31,799 nucleotides of DNA. It comes from an uncultured bacterium. GTDB lineage: Bacteria > Bacteroidota > Ignavibacteria > Kapaibacteriales > UBA2268. A program made the translations under genes and the position numbers. The notes under the pieces were generated by a model. The model saw only the letters and a list, made by a program, of their open reading frames with translations. It was not told the DNA's origin and did not search any database. Shown here piece after piece: positions 1-8,547 of the stretch; the first letter of the stretch is position 1, and every line of letters starts with the position of its first letter. The DNA lies in NCBI GenBank assembly GCA_937875295.1, contig CALLXS010000099.1, positions 1 to 31,799 of the forward strand, in the 5' to 3' direction.

Positions 1-1
1 A

Positions 2-1993
2 ATGACTCAAGACGTTACAAATGTTGCCGATGGAATAGCTGAAGCAACTCCTAGTGCTAATCCAATGGCAAACGTAGCACCTGCAAGACCTAAGAATGAT
101 AATTCTCTCGATAGACTTACAAAATTTCTTGAGAGCGGTTTTGCTGATTTAGAACTCGATGACAATGCTTACCAAGCATTAGCAGAAAATAGCGTAACGA
201 GCATCAAAGAAGATGAACTCGTTTCAGGTAAAGTAATCCATATCACAAAAGACGAAGTCCATGTAGATATAGGATTTAAGTCTCATGGTATAGTACCAAG
301 AGCAGAATTATTGAATGCCGAAACTTTAGAAGTTGGCGATAATATTGATGTATATATTGAAAACATCGAGGACGTTAGCGGTAAGTTACTCCTTTCTCGT
401 CGCAGAGCTGATTTTATGCGCATTTGGGACGATATTTTAGAATTAAACCAAGAACAAAAAGTTGTTCCAGTACGTATTTTACGTCGCATCAAGGGTGGTA
501 TGGTTGTAGATTTACTCGGTATAGAAGCTTTCTTGCCTGGTTCTCAAATAGATGTACGCCCTGTACGCGATTTTGATGCGTGGGTAAATAGTGTAATTGA
601 TGTAAGAGTTGTAAAAGTAAATCATCCAAGCGAAAACGTTGTTGTAAGCCATAAGATTCTTCTTGAAGAGCAATTATCTGAACAACGTATGGCAATTGTA
701 AATAAATTAGAAAAAGGTCTGATATTAGAAGGAACTGTAAAAGCAATCTCTGATTTCGGTATTTTCGTTGATTTAGGTGGTGTAGATGGACTTGTACATA
801 TTACTGATTTATCTTGGGGTAGAGTAACTCATCCAAGCGAAATAGTAACTAATGACCAAGTAGTAAAAGTTGTAGTTCTTGATTTCGATACTGAAAAGAA
901 AAGAATTTCTTTAGGTATGAAACAATTAACTTCACATCCATGGGATACTATTGGTGATAACTACGCTGTCGGCACTAAAGTAACTGGCAAAGTTGTTAGC
1001 TTAACTGATTATGGTGCATTCATTGAAATTGAAAAAGGTATCGAAGGCTTAATTCATATCTCTGAAATGAGCTGGACTCAACATGTGAAACACCCATCAC
1101 AAATCGTCTCAATGGGACAAATGATTGAAGCTATCGTTCTTAATATCGATAAAGATACTAAAAAATTAGCTTTAGGTATGAAACAATTAGAACCAGATCC
1201 ATGGGAAGATTTAATGGTGAAATATCCAGAAAACTCAAGCCACAAAGGTATCGTTCGCAATTTAACTAATTTTGGTGTGTTTGTTGAATTAGAACCAGGT
1301 GTAGATGGTTTAGTTCATATTTCTGATCTATCTTGGACTAAGAAAATCCGTCATCCGGGCGAATTCGTTAGAAAAGGTGAACCTCTTGATGTAATTGTTC
1401 TTAGCATTGACCCTACTCAGCGTCGTATAGCTTTAGGACATAAACAAATTAATGATAATCCATGGGATTCGTTTGAATCAAGATATTCTGTAGGATCTGA
1501 AACTGAAGCTAAGATCGAGAGAATTATTGAAAAAGGCGTTATCGTAGAACTTCCTGATGGAGTTGATGGGTTCGTACCAGTTTCTCAATTATCTTTTGCT
1601 CCGGTAAAGAATATCAGTGATTTCTTTAAATTGGGAGATTTATTACCTCTAAAAGTAGTAGAATTCGACAAAGAAGCAAAGAAAATCGTTCTATCTGTAG
1701 TAGAAAACTTACGTGGCAAAGAAAAAGAAAAAATTGATTCTTATAATGCTGCTCACCCAGTTCCAAATTCAGATAAAGCTGCATTAGATCCTAATTTAGA
1801 GATCCCTGTAGAAGAAGATACAAATTATGATTTAACTGAATATACTATGTCTCCATTTGAAAAAGCTAAATTAGAAAAAGAAGCTCCTATTCAAGTCGAT
1901 GATGTAACTGCTCCAGAAGAAACTCCTGCTCCAGAAGATAATGTTACAGAAGCTCCTGCAGAAGAGCAAACTGAAGAAAACAAAGCTGAATAA
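2..1993 (+). CDS. rpsA: 30S ribosomal protein S1
   Basis: Ribosomal protein S1 binds mRNA on the 30S subunit and helps deliver it to the ribosome, mainly for messages with weak Shine-Dalgarno sequences. Six S1/OB-fold domains are readable, at roughly residues 72-133, 154-222, 240-308, 327-395, 412-480 and 498-567. Domains 3-5 carry the typical GxF(V/I)xx...GLVHISxLSW signature, and domains 1, 2 and 6 are more divergent, as is usual for S1. The 663-residue length exceeds the 557 of E. coli because of an N-terminal extension of about 70 residues and an acidic Glu/Pro-rich tail after residue 620. The first ATG lies one base inside the window, so the true start could be further upstream. The gene is followed by a rho-independent terminator, so it ends a transcription unit. 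Confidence 0.96.
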   Translation: MTQDVTNVADGIAEATPSANPMANVAPARPKNDNSLDRLTKFLESGFADLELDDNAYQALAENSVTSIKEDELVSGKVIHITKDEVHVDIGFKSHGIVPRAELLNAETLEVGDNIDVYIENIEDVSGKLLLSRRRADFMRIWDDILELNQEQKVVPVRILRRIKGGMVVDLLGIEAFLPGSQIDVRPVRDFDAWVNSVIDVRVVKVNHPSENVVVSHKILLEEQLSEQRMAIVNKLEKGLILEGTVKAISDFGIFVDLGGVDGLVHITDLSWGRVTHPSEIVTNDQVVKVVVLDFDTEKKRISLGMKQLTSHPWDTIGDNYAVGTKVTGKVVSLTDYGAFIEIEKGIEGLIHISEMSWTQHVKHPSQIVSMGQMIEAIVLNIDKDTKKLALGMKQLEPDPWEDLMVKYPENSSHKGIVRNLTNFGVFVELEPGVDGLVHISDLSWTKKIRHPGEFVRKGEPLDVIVLSIDPTQRRIALGHKQINDNPWDSFESRYSVGSETEAKIERIIEKGVIVELPDGVDGFVPVSQLSFAPVKNISDFFKLGDLLPLKVVEFDKEAKKIVLSVVENLRGKEKEKIDSYNAAHPVPNSDKAALDPNLEIPVEEDTNYDLTEYTMSPFEKAKLEKEAPIQVDDVTAPEETPAPEDNVTEAPAEEQTEENKAE

Positions 1994-2043
1994 ATTATAA
2001 TAAAAAGTAATTTCTTATAAATATAAGAATTACAGTAAAAATT

Positions 2044-2079
2044 AAAAGAGACTACCTAATTAGGAAGTCTCTTTTTTTT
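2044..2079 (+). terminator. Rho-independent terminator of rpsA
   Basis: AGAGACT (2047-2053) pairs with AGTCTCT (2066-2072). The inner palindrome CCTAATTAGG (2055-2064) extends the stem, and eight T follow (2072-2079). It lies 50 bases after the rpsA stop codon. Confidence 0.9.
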
Positions 2080-2205
2080 ATTATTACTTAAATTATATAT
2101 AACAATTATATATTAAAATAAAAATTTATTATAAACTATTATTTTACTAATTTTACATTCTCTATAAAAATTTAATAACATATCATATTTTAAATTAAAT
2201 TACAG

Positions 2206-4485
2206 ATGGATTCCAAAGAACTCAGCGATGAAAGCATTTTTAGCAATCTTAATGATAAACAGAAAGAAGCAGTAAATTATACCGAAGGTCCTCTTTTAAT
2301 AATAGCTGGAGCTGGCAGTGGCAAAACAAAAGCACTTACACATAGAATCGCCAATTTAATTCATAAAGGTGTAAAACCCTGGAAAATTCTTTCTCTAACT
2401 TTCACTAACAAAGCAGCTGGCGAGATGAAAGATAGAATTGGAAAAATGATTGGTTCAGAGCGTGCAGAGCAAATTTCTGCTGGTACTTTTCACTCAATTT
2501 TTGCAATGATTCTAAGGCGTGAAGCAAATGCAATCGGCTACACAAATAATTTCACAATATATGATTCCGAAGATTCACTTTCTTTAATCAGGCATATAAT
2601 TAAAGATAACGGAATTAAATTTGATGAAATTACTCCGCAGGGAGTTCGTTCAAAGATTTCTTGGTCTAAAAATCAAATGATTTCAGTAGCTGATTTCGCT
2701 AAATCTGCTGTAAATGATGTAACACGTACTACTGCTTTTATTTATGGAGAATATCAAAAGAAATTAATTCAATCTAATGCTATGGATTTCGACGACCTTT
2801 TGCTAAATATGATTAAGTTATTAAATATTCCAGAAATTCTTGAAAAATACCAAAATCGCTATGAATATATTTTAGTAGATGAGTATCAAGACACAAATAA
2901 AGCTCAATATATAATAATTAATAGATTAGCTAAATTGCACCATAATATTTGCGTAGTTGGTGATGATGCACAAAGTATTTATAAATGGCGAGGCGCTGAA
3001 ATACGCAATATCTTAGATTTCAAAAATGATTACCCAGATGTAAAAATAGTTCGTCTTGAGCAAAATTACCGATCTACTAAAAATATAATCGGAGGAGCTG
3101 ATAGCTTAATAAAATATAATCAATCTCAAATTCCCAAGACCTTATGGACTAATAATCCCGAAGGTAGCTTAATTGAACTATTTACTTATGATTCCGATTT
3201 CGACGAAAGCGAATCAATTGCCAAAAAAATTAGTAAATTAATTAAATCCAATAATTATACATTAAATGATTTCGCAATTTTATATAGGACAAATGCTCAA
3301 TCACTTAGTTTGGAAAAATCATTTAAAAATAATGGCTTAAAATATATGATTTTAGGTGGAGTATCTTTTTATTCTCGCAAGGAAATAAAAGATATTTTAG
3401 CTTATTTGAGAGTATTAGTTAATCCAAAAGATACAGAATCATTAATTAGAATAATAAATTTCCCAGTGCGAAATATAGGCAATACAACTATTTCCCATAT
3501 TCAAAATTTTGCATTTGAATTAAATATTTCTCTTTATGAAGCACTAAAAAGAGTAGATGAAATCACTGCTATTAAGAAAAATAAAGCTACTGCTGTAACT
3601 AATTTCGTTGAATTTTTAGAAGAATATAGCAGTATTGTCAATTCATCTAATCCGCTTGATGATATAGTTGATTATATCAATGCTACTAAAATTCGAAATG
3701 TTTATTTAGAAATGACTACTGATGATGCAGAAGATAGATTAATGAATATTGATCAACTATTTGTCGATATTGAACAATATTTTATTTCTAATGAAAATGC
3801 TACATTAGAAGAATATCTGCAACAGAGTGCATTAATTACTGATTCAGATAAGAAAGACCTTAAGGAAGATAGCGTAAAATTAATGACATTGCATTCTGCA
3901 AAAGGATTAGAATTCCCAAATGTATTTATTGTAGGATTAGAGCAGGGATTATTTCCCCTCGGTTTTACAAATGAATCACCGGAAGAATTAGAGGAAGAGA
4001 GGCGTTTGCTATATGTAGGAATTACTCGTGCTGAAAAGTATTTAGAGCTATCGCATTGCTTACGTAGATTTAAATTTGGTGATATTATTATTAGCAAAAA
4101 ATCAAGATTTTTGTCTGAAATAAATTCAAAATATATTAATCACAACTCTAAAGAAGAAAATAATGTTCAATTCAAGAAAAAATCTTTATTTAGCGATGAT
4201 TATAGTCAAATAAAGAAAAAAGATAATTTTTACTTTGACGATATTCCTGAAGAAACTAAAAGCACAAAGCAAAGCACCGTTAATAATACTACTAATAAAA
4301 TACCGATTTTCTTACAAATTAAAGTAGGAGATATTGTGAACCATAAATTATTTGGTTTAGGCAGAGTCGAGCAATTAAATGGGATAGCTGATAATAAACA
4401 AGCAACAGTATTATTCAAATCTGTTGGCAAAAAGAAACTATTAATTAAATATGCTGGGCTCGAAATAATGAAAGGAAATTTTTAA
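2206..4485 (+). CDS. pcrA: ATP-dependent 3'-5' DNA helicase, PcrA/UvrD type
   Basis: Superfamily 1A helicase that unwinds DNA during nucleotide excision and mismatch repair and removes recombination proteins from DNA. The helicase motifs appear in order: Walker A AGAGSGKT (34-41), motif Ia LSLTFTNKAAGEMKDR, motif II DEYQDTN (about 225-231), motif III GDDAQSIYKWRGA, motif IV QNYRST, motif V LHSAKGLEFPNVF and motif VI YVGITRAEK. The C-terminus (about 705-759) has the GDxVxHxxFGxGxV module typical of PcrA and UvrD family C-terminal domains, which binds RNA polymerase in studied members. At 759 residues it is full length. The ATG start has no clear Shine-Dalgarno sequence. The gene stands alone: rpsA upstream ends in a terminator, and ppk1 downstream is convergent with 126 bases between them. 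No motif looks damaged. Confidence 0.95.
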   Translation: MDSKELSDESIFSNLNDKQKEAVNYTEGPLLIIAGAGSGKTKALTHRIANLIHKGVKPWKILSLTFTNKAAGEMKDRIGKMIGSERAEQISAGTFHSIFAMILRREANAIGYTNNFTIYDSEDSLSLIRHIIKDNGIKFDEITPQGVRSKISWSKNQMISVADFAKSAVNDVTRTTAFIYGEYQKKLIQSNAMDFDDLLLNMIKLLNIPEILEKYQNRYEYILVDEYQDTNKAQYIIINRLAKLHHNICVVGDDAQSIYKWRGAEIRNILDFKNDYPDVKIVRLEQNYRSTKNIIGGADSLIKYNQSQIPKTLWTNNPEGSLIELFTYDSDFDESESIAKKISKLIKSNNYTLNDFAILYRTNAQSLSLEKSFKNNGLKYMILGGVSFYSRKEIKDILAYLRVLVNPKDTESLIRIINFPVRNIGNTTISHIQNFAFELNISLYEALKRVDEITAIKKNKATAVTNFVEFLEEYSSIVNSSNPLDDIVDYINATKIRNVYLEMTTDDAEDRLMNIDQLFVDIEQYFISNENATLEEYLQQSALITDSDKKDLKEDSVKLMTLHSAKGLEFPNVFIVGLEQGLFPLGFTNESPEELEEERRLLYVGITRAEKYLELSHCLRRFKFGDIIISKKSRFLSEINSKYINHNSKEENNVQFKKKSLFSDDYSQIKKKDNFYFDDIPEETKSTKQSTVNNTTNKIPIFLQIKVGDIVNHKLFGLGRVEQLNGIADNKQATVLFKSVGKKKLLIKYAGLEIMKGNF

Positions 4486-4611
4486 AATATTTAACTATCC
4501 TGATACAACTTAAGTGTATTCTAATTTTCATTTACCATTCATAATTTATAACAAACAATAACATTATAATAAGATATTAAATAATTAGTTTTCTTGAAGA
4601 AAAAAGTACAA

Positions 4612-6720
4612 TTAAATTGTAAATAGTTTCTTTCTTTGTTTGATAACTTTTTTCATAGTTTGATCTAAAAAATATTTTTGAGCTGAAATTGGTTTTTCTC
4701 CTTCCTGAATTTCTATTTTTTTATATTTTCCATTTTCCATAAGTTTCCATGATTTTGTATTATCTTTCCAATAGATATTCAGAATATTTTTTAGTTTTGC
4801 TTTTAGAATTGTACTTTCTACTGGGAACATAAGTTCCACTCTTTTATGTAAATTACGTGTCATCCAGTCAGCGCTAGTTAAGAATATTTCTTCATCTCCC
4901 CCATTTTTGAAATATAGAATTCTAGTATGCTCTAGAAATCTACCAACAATGCTACGCACTTCGATATTATCGCTAATTTTATTAATTTCTGGTCTTAAGC
5001 AGCATACACCACGTATTATTAATTGTATTTTCACACCTTTAATTGATGCATTATATAGAGCTTGAGTAACACCTTCGTGAGCTAATGAATTCATTTTTGC
5101 AATAATTAATCCCGGATTCTCCGGAGTATGCAATTCAGCTTCTCTATTTATTTTTTCTATTATTTTCAGATGTAAATAATTTGGAGCAATAATTAATTTT
5201 TTCCATTCTCTAAAATTAGAATATCCTGTGAGAGCATTAAATAGATTTACAGCATCTGCACCCATATCATTATCAGAGGTCATTAATCCCATATCAGTAT
5301 ATAATTTTGAAGTAACATGGTTATAATTACCAGTTCCTAAATGAAGATAATTTTTCAATTTACCATTTTCATTACGTACTACTAATGCTATTTTGCAATG
5401 AGTTTTTAGACCAAATACACCATGAATAACATGAATCCCGACATTCTCCAATTCTTTAGCCCATTGAATATTACTTTCTTCGTCAAATCGAGCTTTTATT
5501 TCAACAAAAGCAGTAACCTCTTTGCCTTTTTCAGCAGCACGTTTTAAAGCTGCTACTATCGGAGAATCATTACCGACGCGATATAAAGTAATTTTTATTG
5601 CCATTACTTTTGGATCATCTACAGCAGTATTTATAAATTTAAGTACACTTGTGGAAAATGAATCAAATGGATGATGAACTAATAAATCTTTCTTTTTTAA
5701 AATTTCAAAGATATTTGTATTACTGTCTTTTAATTCAGACAAAGTACGCGGAGTAAATGGAGTATCTTTCAAATGCTTTAAGTCTAATTTATTCAAGGCA
5801 TTCAAATCCGGCAAATTAAATGGTCTATCGTGAATATATACATCTTCAGGTTTTAATTCTAATGATTCCATTAAGAATTTAACTAAATGTCTTGGCATTT
5901 TTGGGCTAACCTCTAATTTCACAGCTGCAGTACCCCATTTTCTGATTTTAATTTGCTCAGAAATTTCATCAATTAAGTCTTCTGCTTCATCTTCAGCTAT
6001 TTCAATATCGGCATCGCGAATTACTTTAAAAGTACTCATTGTTTCAATTTTCAAATTTGGAAAGAGTAAATGAGCATTTAATTTAATCACCTGTTCTATG
6101 TAAACAAAGTGATTTGCGTTTTCTCGTTCAAGTCGAATTAAACGTGGCAAACTAAGTGGAATTTGTAAAAAAGCAATTTTATTTTCTTCATCAGGTTTTT
6201 CAACGTTAGAAAGTACGAATGCAATATTTAGAGAACGATTTATAATTTTGGGAAATGGATGTACAGAATCAAGAATTAAAGGAGTGAGCAAAGCCAAAAC
6301 AGACTCTTTAAAATATTTATTTAAATATTCAATTTCATTCATAGATAATGTATCTCTCTCGTGCAAGTAAATCCCCTCTTTGGCTAGCTCTGGACGAATT
6401 TCCTCATTGAAAATTTGCTCTTGAAGTTCATAGAGCGGTACTAGCCTTTTTTGGCATTCACGAAGTACTTCAGATGGTGCCATACCATCAACCGTCGGAA
6501 CTTCATATCCGGCTGCAATTTGCTTCTTTAGCCCAGCTATACGAATCATAAAAAATTCATCTAAATTAGAACTAAAAATTGAAACAAATTTCATCTTCTC
6601 AAACAAAGGATGTTCCGGTGATCTTGCTTCTAATAATACTTTATGTTGAAACTCTATTAAACTAAGCTCTCTATTGAAATAATATTTAGGATTCTCGAAA
6701 ATACTTATACTTTTAGCCAT
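4612..6720 (-). CDS. ppk1: Polyphosphate kinase 1
   Basis: Membrane-associated enzyme that transfers the gamma-phosphate of ATP to growing inorganic polyphosphate. All parts of the PPK1 family can be read: the N-terminal segment YFNRELSLIEFQ, the SSNLDEFFMIR motif, and the C-terminal phospholipase D-like core. The autophosphorylated histidine is H441 (LKTHCK) and the second essential histidine is H460 (HLGTGN). Their spacing of 19 residues equals that of His435 and His454 in the E. coli enzyme. I chose the ATG at 6720 (702 residues, MAKSISIFENP). A TTG at 6744 would add eight residues but offers no better ribosome site. The gene is convergent with pcrA and is not paired with ppx or ppk2. An imperfect 29-bp tandem repeat lies 70-130 bases upstream of the start. 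Confidence 0.95.
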   Translation of the reverse strand: MAKSISIFENPKYYFNRELSLIEFQHKVLLEARSPEHPLFEKMKFVSIFSSNLDEFFMIRIAGLKKQIAAGYEVPTVDGMAPSEVLRECQKRLVPLYELQEQIFNEEIRPELAKEGIYLHERDTLSMNEIEYLNKYFKESVLALLTPLILDSVHPFPKIINRSLNIAFVLSNVEKPDEENKIAFLQIPLSLPRLIRLERENANHFVYIEQVIKLNAHLLFPNLKIETMSTFKVIRDADIEIAEDEAEDLIDEISEQIKIRKWGTAAVKLEVSPKMPRHLVKFLMESLELKPEDVYIHDRPFNLPDLNALNKLDLKHLKDTPFTPRTLSELKDSNTNIFEILKKKDLLVHHPFDSFSTSVLKFINTAVDDPKVMAIKITLYRVGNDSPIVAALKRAAEKGKEVTAFVEIKARFDEESNIQWAKELENVGIHVIHGVFGLKTHCKIALVVRNENGKLKNYLHLGTGNYNHVTSKLYTDMGLMTSDNDMGADAVNLFNALTGYSNFREWKKLIIAPNYLHLKIIEKINREAELHTPENPGLIIAKMNSLAHEGVTQALYNASIKGVKIQLIIRGVCCLRPEINKISDNIEVRSIVGRFLEHTRILYFKNGGDEEIFLTSADWMTRNLHKRVELMFPVESTILKAKLKNILNIYWKDNTKSWKLMENGKYKKIEIQEGEKPISAQKYFLDQTMKKVIKQRKKLFTI

Positions 6721-6792
6721 GAAATTCTTATAAATGTGAATCAAAAGACTTTAAAAATAATAATAATTTAATTAATTAGAAAATATATTAAA

Positions 6793-6848
6793 AAATTAAC
6801 AGTATTTTGATAAACAATAAGAAATTAACACTGTATTTGAATAATCAG
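6793..6848. repeat. Imperfect 29-bp tandem repeat upstream of ppk1
   Basis: Two copies, 6793-6820 and 6822-6848, both begin AAATTAACA and continue with a GTATTT core followed by a GAtAA/GAATAA stretch. They lie 70-130 bases upstream of the ppk1 start, where operator sites for a regulator would be expected. Function is inferred from position only, and the surrounding DNA is so AT-rich that chance similarity is possible. Confidence 0.3.
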
Positions 6849-6874
6849 AATTAAAAACATTATATCAAATTCTT

Positions 6875-7118
6875 TTATTCTTGTGCCGGAATAATTAGCA
6901 TAAATTCAGAACCTTTTCCTACTGTGGAATTCTCTCCTCCAATTGGCTTAATTGCTGGATTTTCAGAAAATTCTAGAGCATAATTATACATTGAGTTAGA
7001 TTTTTTAATTACACTTTTCAGCATATAATATTGCTAAATTTGTCAATGATTGAGCCATTTTATAATGATTGTTCTTTGATTTTGTATCTTTAAGCTCTTT
7101 ATAAATATTTTGTAACAT
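6875..7118 (-). pseudogene. Remnant of a TPR-containing histidine kinase
   Basis: Two short overlapping frames on the minus strand look like pieces of one decayed protein. The downstream piece (6875-7024, 49 residues) ends STVGKGSEFMLIIPAQE, which resembles the end of a histidine kinase ATPase domain (GxGSxFxxxxP, strand, stop). The upstream piece (7005-7118, 37 residues) includes KMAQSLTNLAILYAEK, which resembles a tetratricopeptide helix pair of the kind found in Bacteroidota TPR-kinases. The frames overlap by about 30 bases, and each is interrupted by a stop where the other continues. H, N and G1 boxes and a membrane segment are all absent, so no working kinase can be encoded here. The region otherwise holds only AT-rich DNA. 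Confidence 0.5.
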
Positions 7119-7195
7119 TTTTATAAAAATAATATATAAAAATTATCGTTTTAGTATCTAGGATAATTTTCAACTACATAATTTTGGAGTTCCTT

Positions 7196-8416
7196 ATGAA
7201 ACATTTTTTAATTTATTTTGTTACTTTGGTGTTATTCTCAATATCATCAAACGCACAAACGGTATATTTTAAACCAGTTACTGGTAATACTGATGAATTA
7301 AATGCTAAATTTGGGCTTAAATTCGATAGCATTAAAATATACAGCTATGCACTACAAAAAGAAAAAACTGTTACTATTTTTGATAATGTAAATTTATCAG
7401 ACTTTTCGGATGTGGAAGATATAAATTTTATCGAAAATGGTATTTCTGGAATTGAATTTGAAAATAATGAAGTTATAATAAGCTATAATTTACCGGAATT
7501 AAGTAATTATTATTCTGTTAAAATTTACGATATTTCTGGAGATGAAATTTTCTCTAAAATAATAAATAGTTCCGAAGGCAAAGTTCATTGCGAAGTAAAT
7601 CAATTATCAAGTGGTATATATTTCGCTTCATTATCAGGAAGTAATCAAGTATTTTCTAAGAAATTTATTTATCCAATTAATTCTAAATATTCTAATTCGC
7701 TTCCTAAAATATTTAATAAACTTCCTTTCTTTCCTGAGGAAAACACTTATAAAATAACTGCATATTCGCATAATAGATTACCTATCACTCTCGATTACCT
7801 TACTCCAAAAGATAATGACACTATTAAAATCAAATTTGGATATGAATATCCATATAATTTTGTAGAAGCAAGTATAAATATATCTTTTCCAAATATCGGT
7901 ATTAAAATTTATTCTTCCGATCATTCTGGATCATCAACTTTTAAATCAAAAGGAAATAGTGTAAGTTGTAATTTAGTTAAAACTGATTATAGAAATAGTA
8001 ATTCCACTATAGTCGATACTTTTCTTTACGAAATAAGATATGGATTTAATGTAAATAATTTAGATTTCCATATATCTTCACCTCCTCATGGAGTTATTCA
8101 CTTTATAATGCTTGACGACATTGACATTATAAGAGGATTTTATGTATCCGCTACATATTCAACACCATTAGGAAATTATAACGAACAGACTACTTACAGT
8201 TTTCATTTAAGACTAAATCACGTACTAAATGTACCATATACTATATTAGATAATAAATTAAAGTTAATATTAGATTCTGATAAACTTCCAGATTTGATAA
8301 CTGATTATAATTATTCTAAAAGTTATTCTAAAAGTATTTATTTTCGAGATAAAGAAGAAACTTCAGATTATAATTTTACAAATAGTAAAATTGACATTTT
8401 ATTGACATTATTTTAA
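7196..8416 (+). CDS. Exported protein of unknown function with internal T9SS sorting-like domain
   Basis: I do not recognise the family. Residues 1-21 form a signal peptide (MKHFLIYFVTLVLFSISSNAQ) with predicted cleavage near SNA-QT. Residues 96-158 read ISYNLP...VKIYDISGDEIFS...VNQLSSGIYFASLSG...FSKKFI. This matches the pattern of the type IX secretion C-terminal sorting domain (VxIYDxxGxxV, LxxGxYxxxL, KxxKxxI), yet about 245 residues follow it. The rest is rich in Asn, Ser, Tyr and beta-strand-like segments. The ATG at 7196 is preferred because GGAG at 7186-7189 sits six bases before it. A TTG at 7184 would place that ribosome site inside the gene. A 12-bp tandem duplication near the 3' end doubles the residues YSKS. 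The protein is probably a surface or periplasmic protein. Confidence 0.75.
   Translation: MKHFLIYFVTLVLFSISSNAQTVYFKPVTGNTDELNAKFGLKFDSIKIYSYALQKEKTVTIFDNVNLSDFSDVEDINFIENGISGIEFENNEVIISYNLPELSNYYSVKIYDISGDEIFSKIINSSEGKVHCEVNQLSSGIYFASLSGSNQVFSKKFIYPINSKYSNSLPKIFNKLPFFPEENTYKITAYSHNRLPITLDYLTPKDNDTIKIKFGYEYPYNFVEASINISFPNIGIKIYSSDHSGSSTFKSKGNSVSCNLVKTDYRNSNSTIVDTFLYEIRYGFNVNNLDFHISSPPHGVIHFIMLDDIDIIRGFYVSATYSTPLGNYNEQTTYSFHLRLNHVLNVPYTILDNKLKLILDSDKLPDLITDYNYSKSYSKSIYFRDKEETSDYNFTNSKIDILLTLF
8311..8334 (+). repeat. Perfect 12-bp tandem duplication in coding sequence
   Basis: TTATTCTAAAAG occurs twice without gap or mismatch (8311-8322 and 8323-8334). It keeps the reading frame and doubles the residues YSKS near the C-terminus of the exported protein, which points to recent slippage. 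Confidence 0.85.
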
Positions 8417-8485
8417 AAAATAAAATTTTTGATTTGAATTTCCCTGATAAGTTTTTACTTCTTTAGAGAATAAAACGAACTTTAA

Positions 8486-8493
8486 TACGTTTG
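8486..8493 (+). promoter_or_regulatory. Candidate -7 promoter element of the M24 peptidase gene
   Basis: TACGTTTG matches the Bacteroidota -7 consensus TAnnTTTG exactly, 55 bases before the ATG. I see no convincing TTTG at the expected -33 distance, so only half of the promoter is supported. Confidence 0.3.
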
Positions 8494-8547
8494 ATAACTA
8501 ATTAATTAGATTAGAACTCATTTCATTTAAATAAAAAAAGGATAAAT

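Noticed and set aside
489..746. Minus-strand frame rich in Leu and Gln inside rpsA
   Set aside because: It lies entirely within the S1 coding sequence and reflects its codon pattern.
6793..6848. Pho box upstream of ppk1
   Set aside because: The TGTTAA-like elements are spaced about 29 bases apart, not the 11 of PhoB sites, so I keep only the neutral repeat call.
7179..7186. TAATTTTG as a promoter of the exported protein at 7196
   Set aside because: It overlaps the ribosome site and would put the transcript start within a few bases of the ATG.
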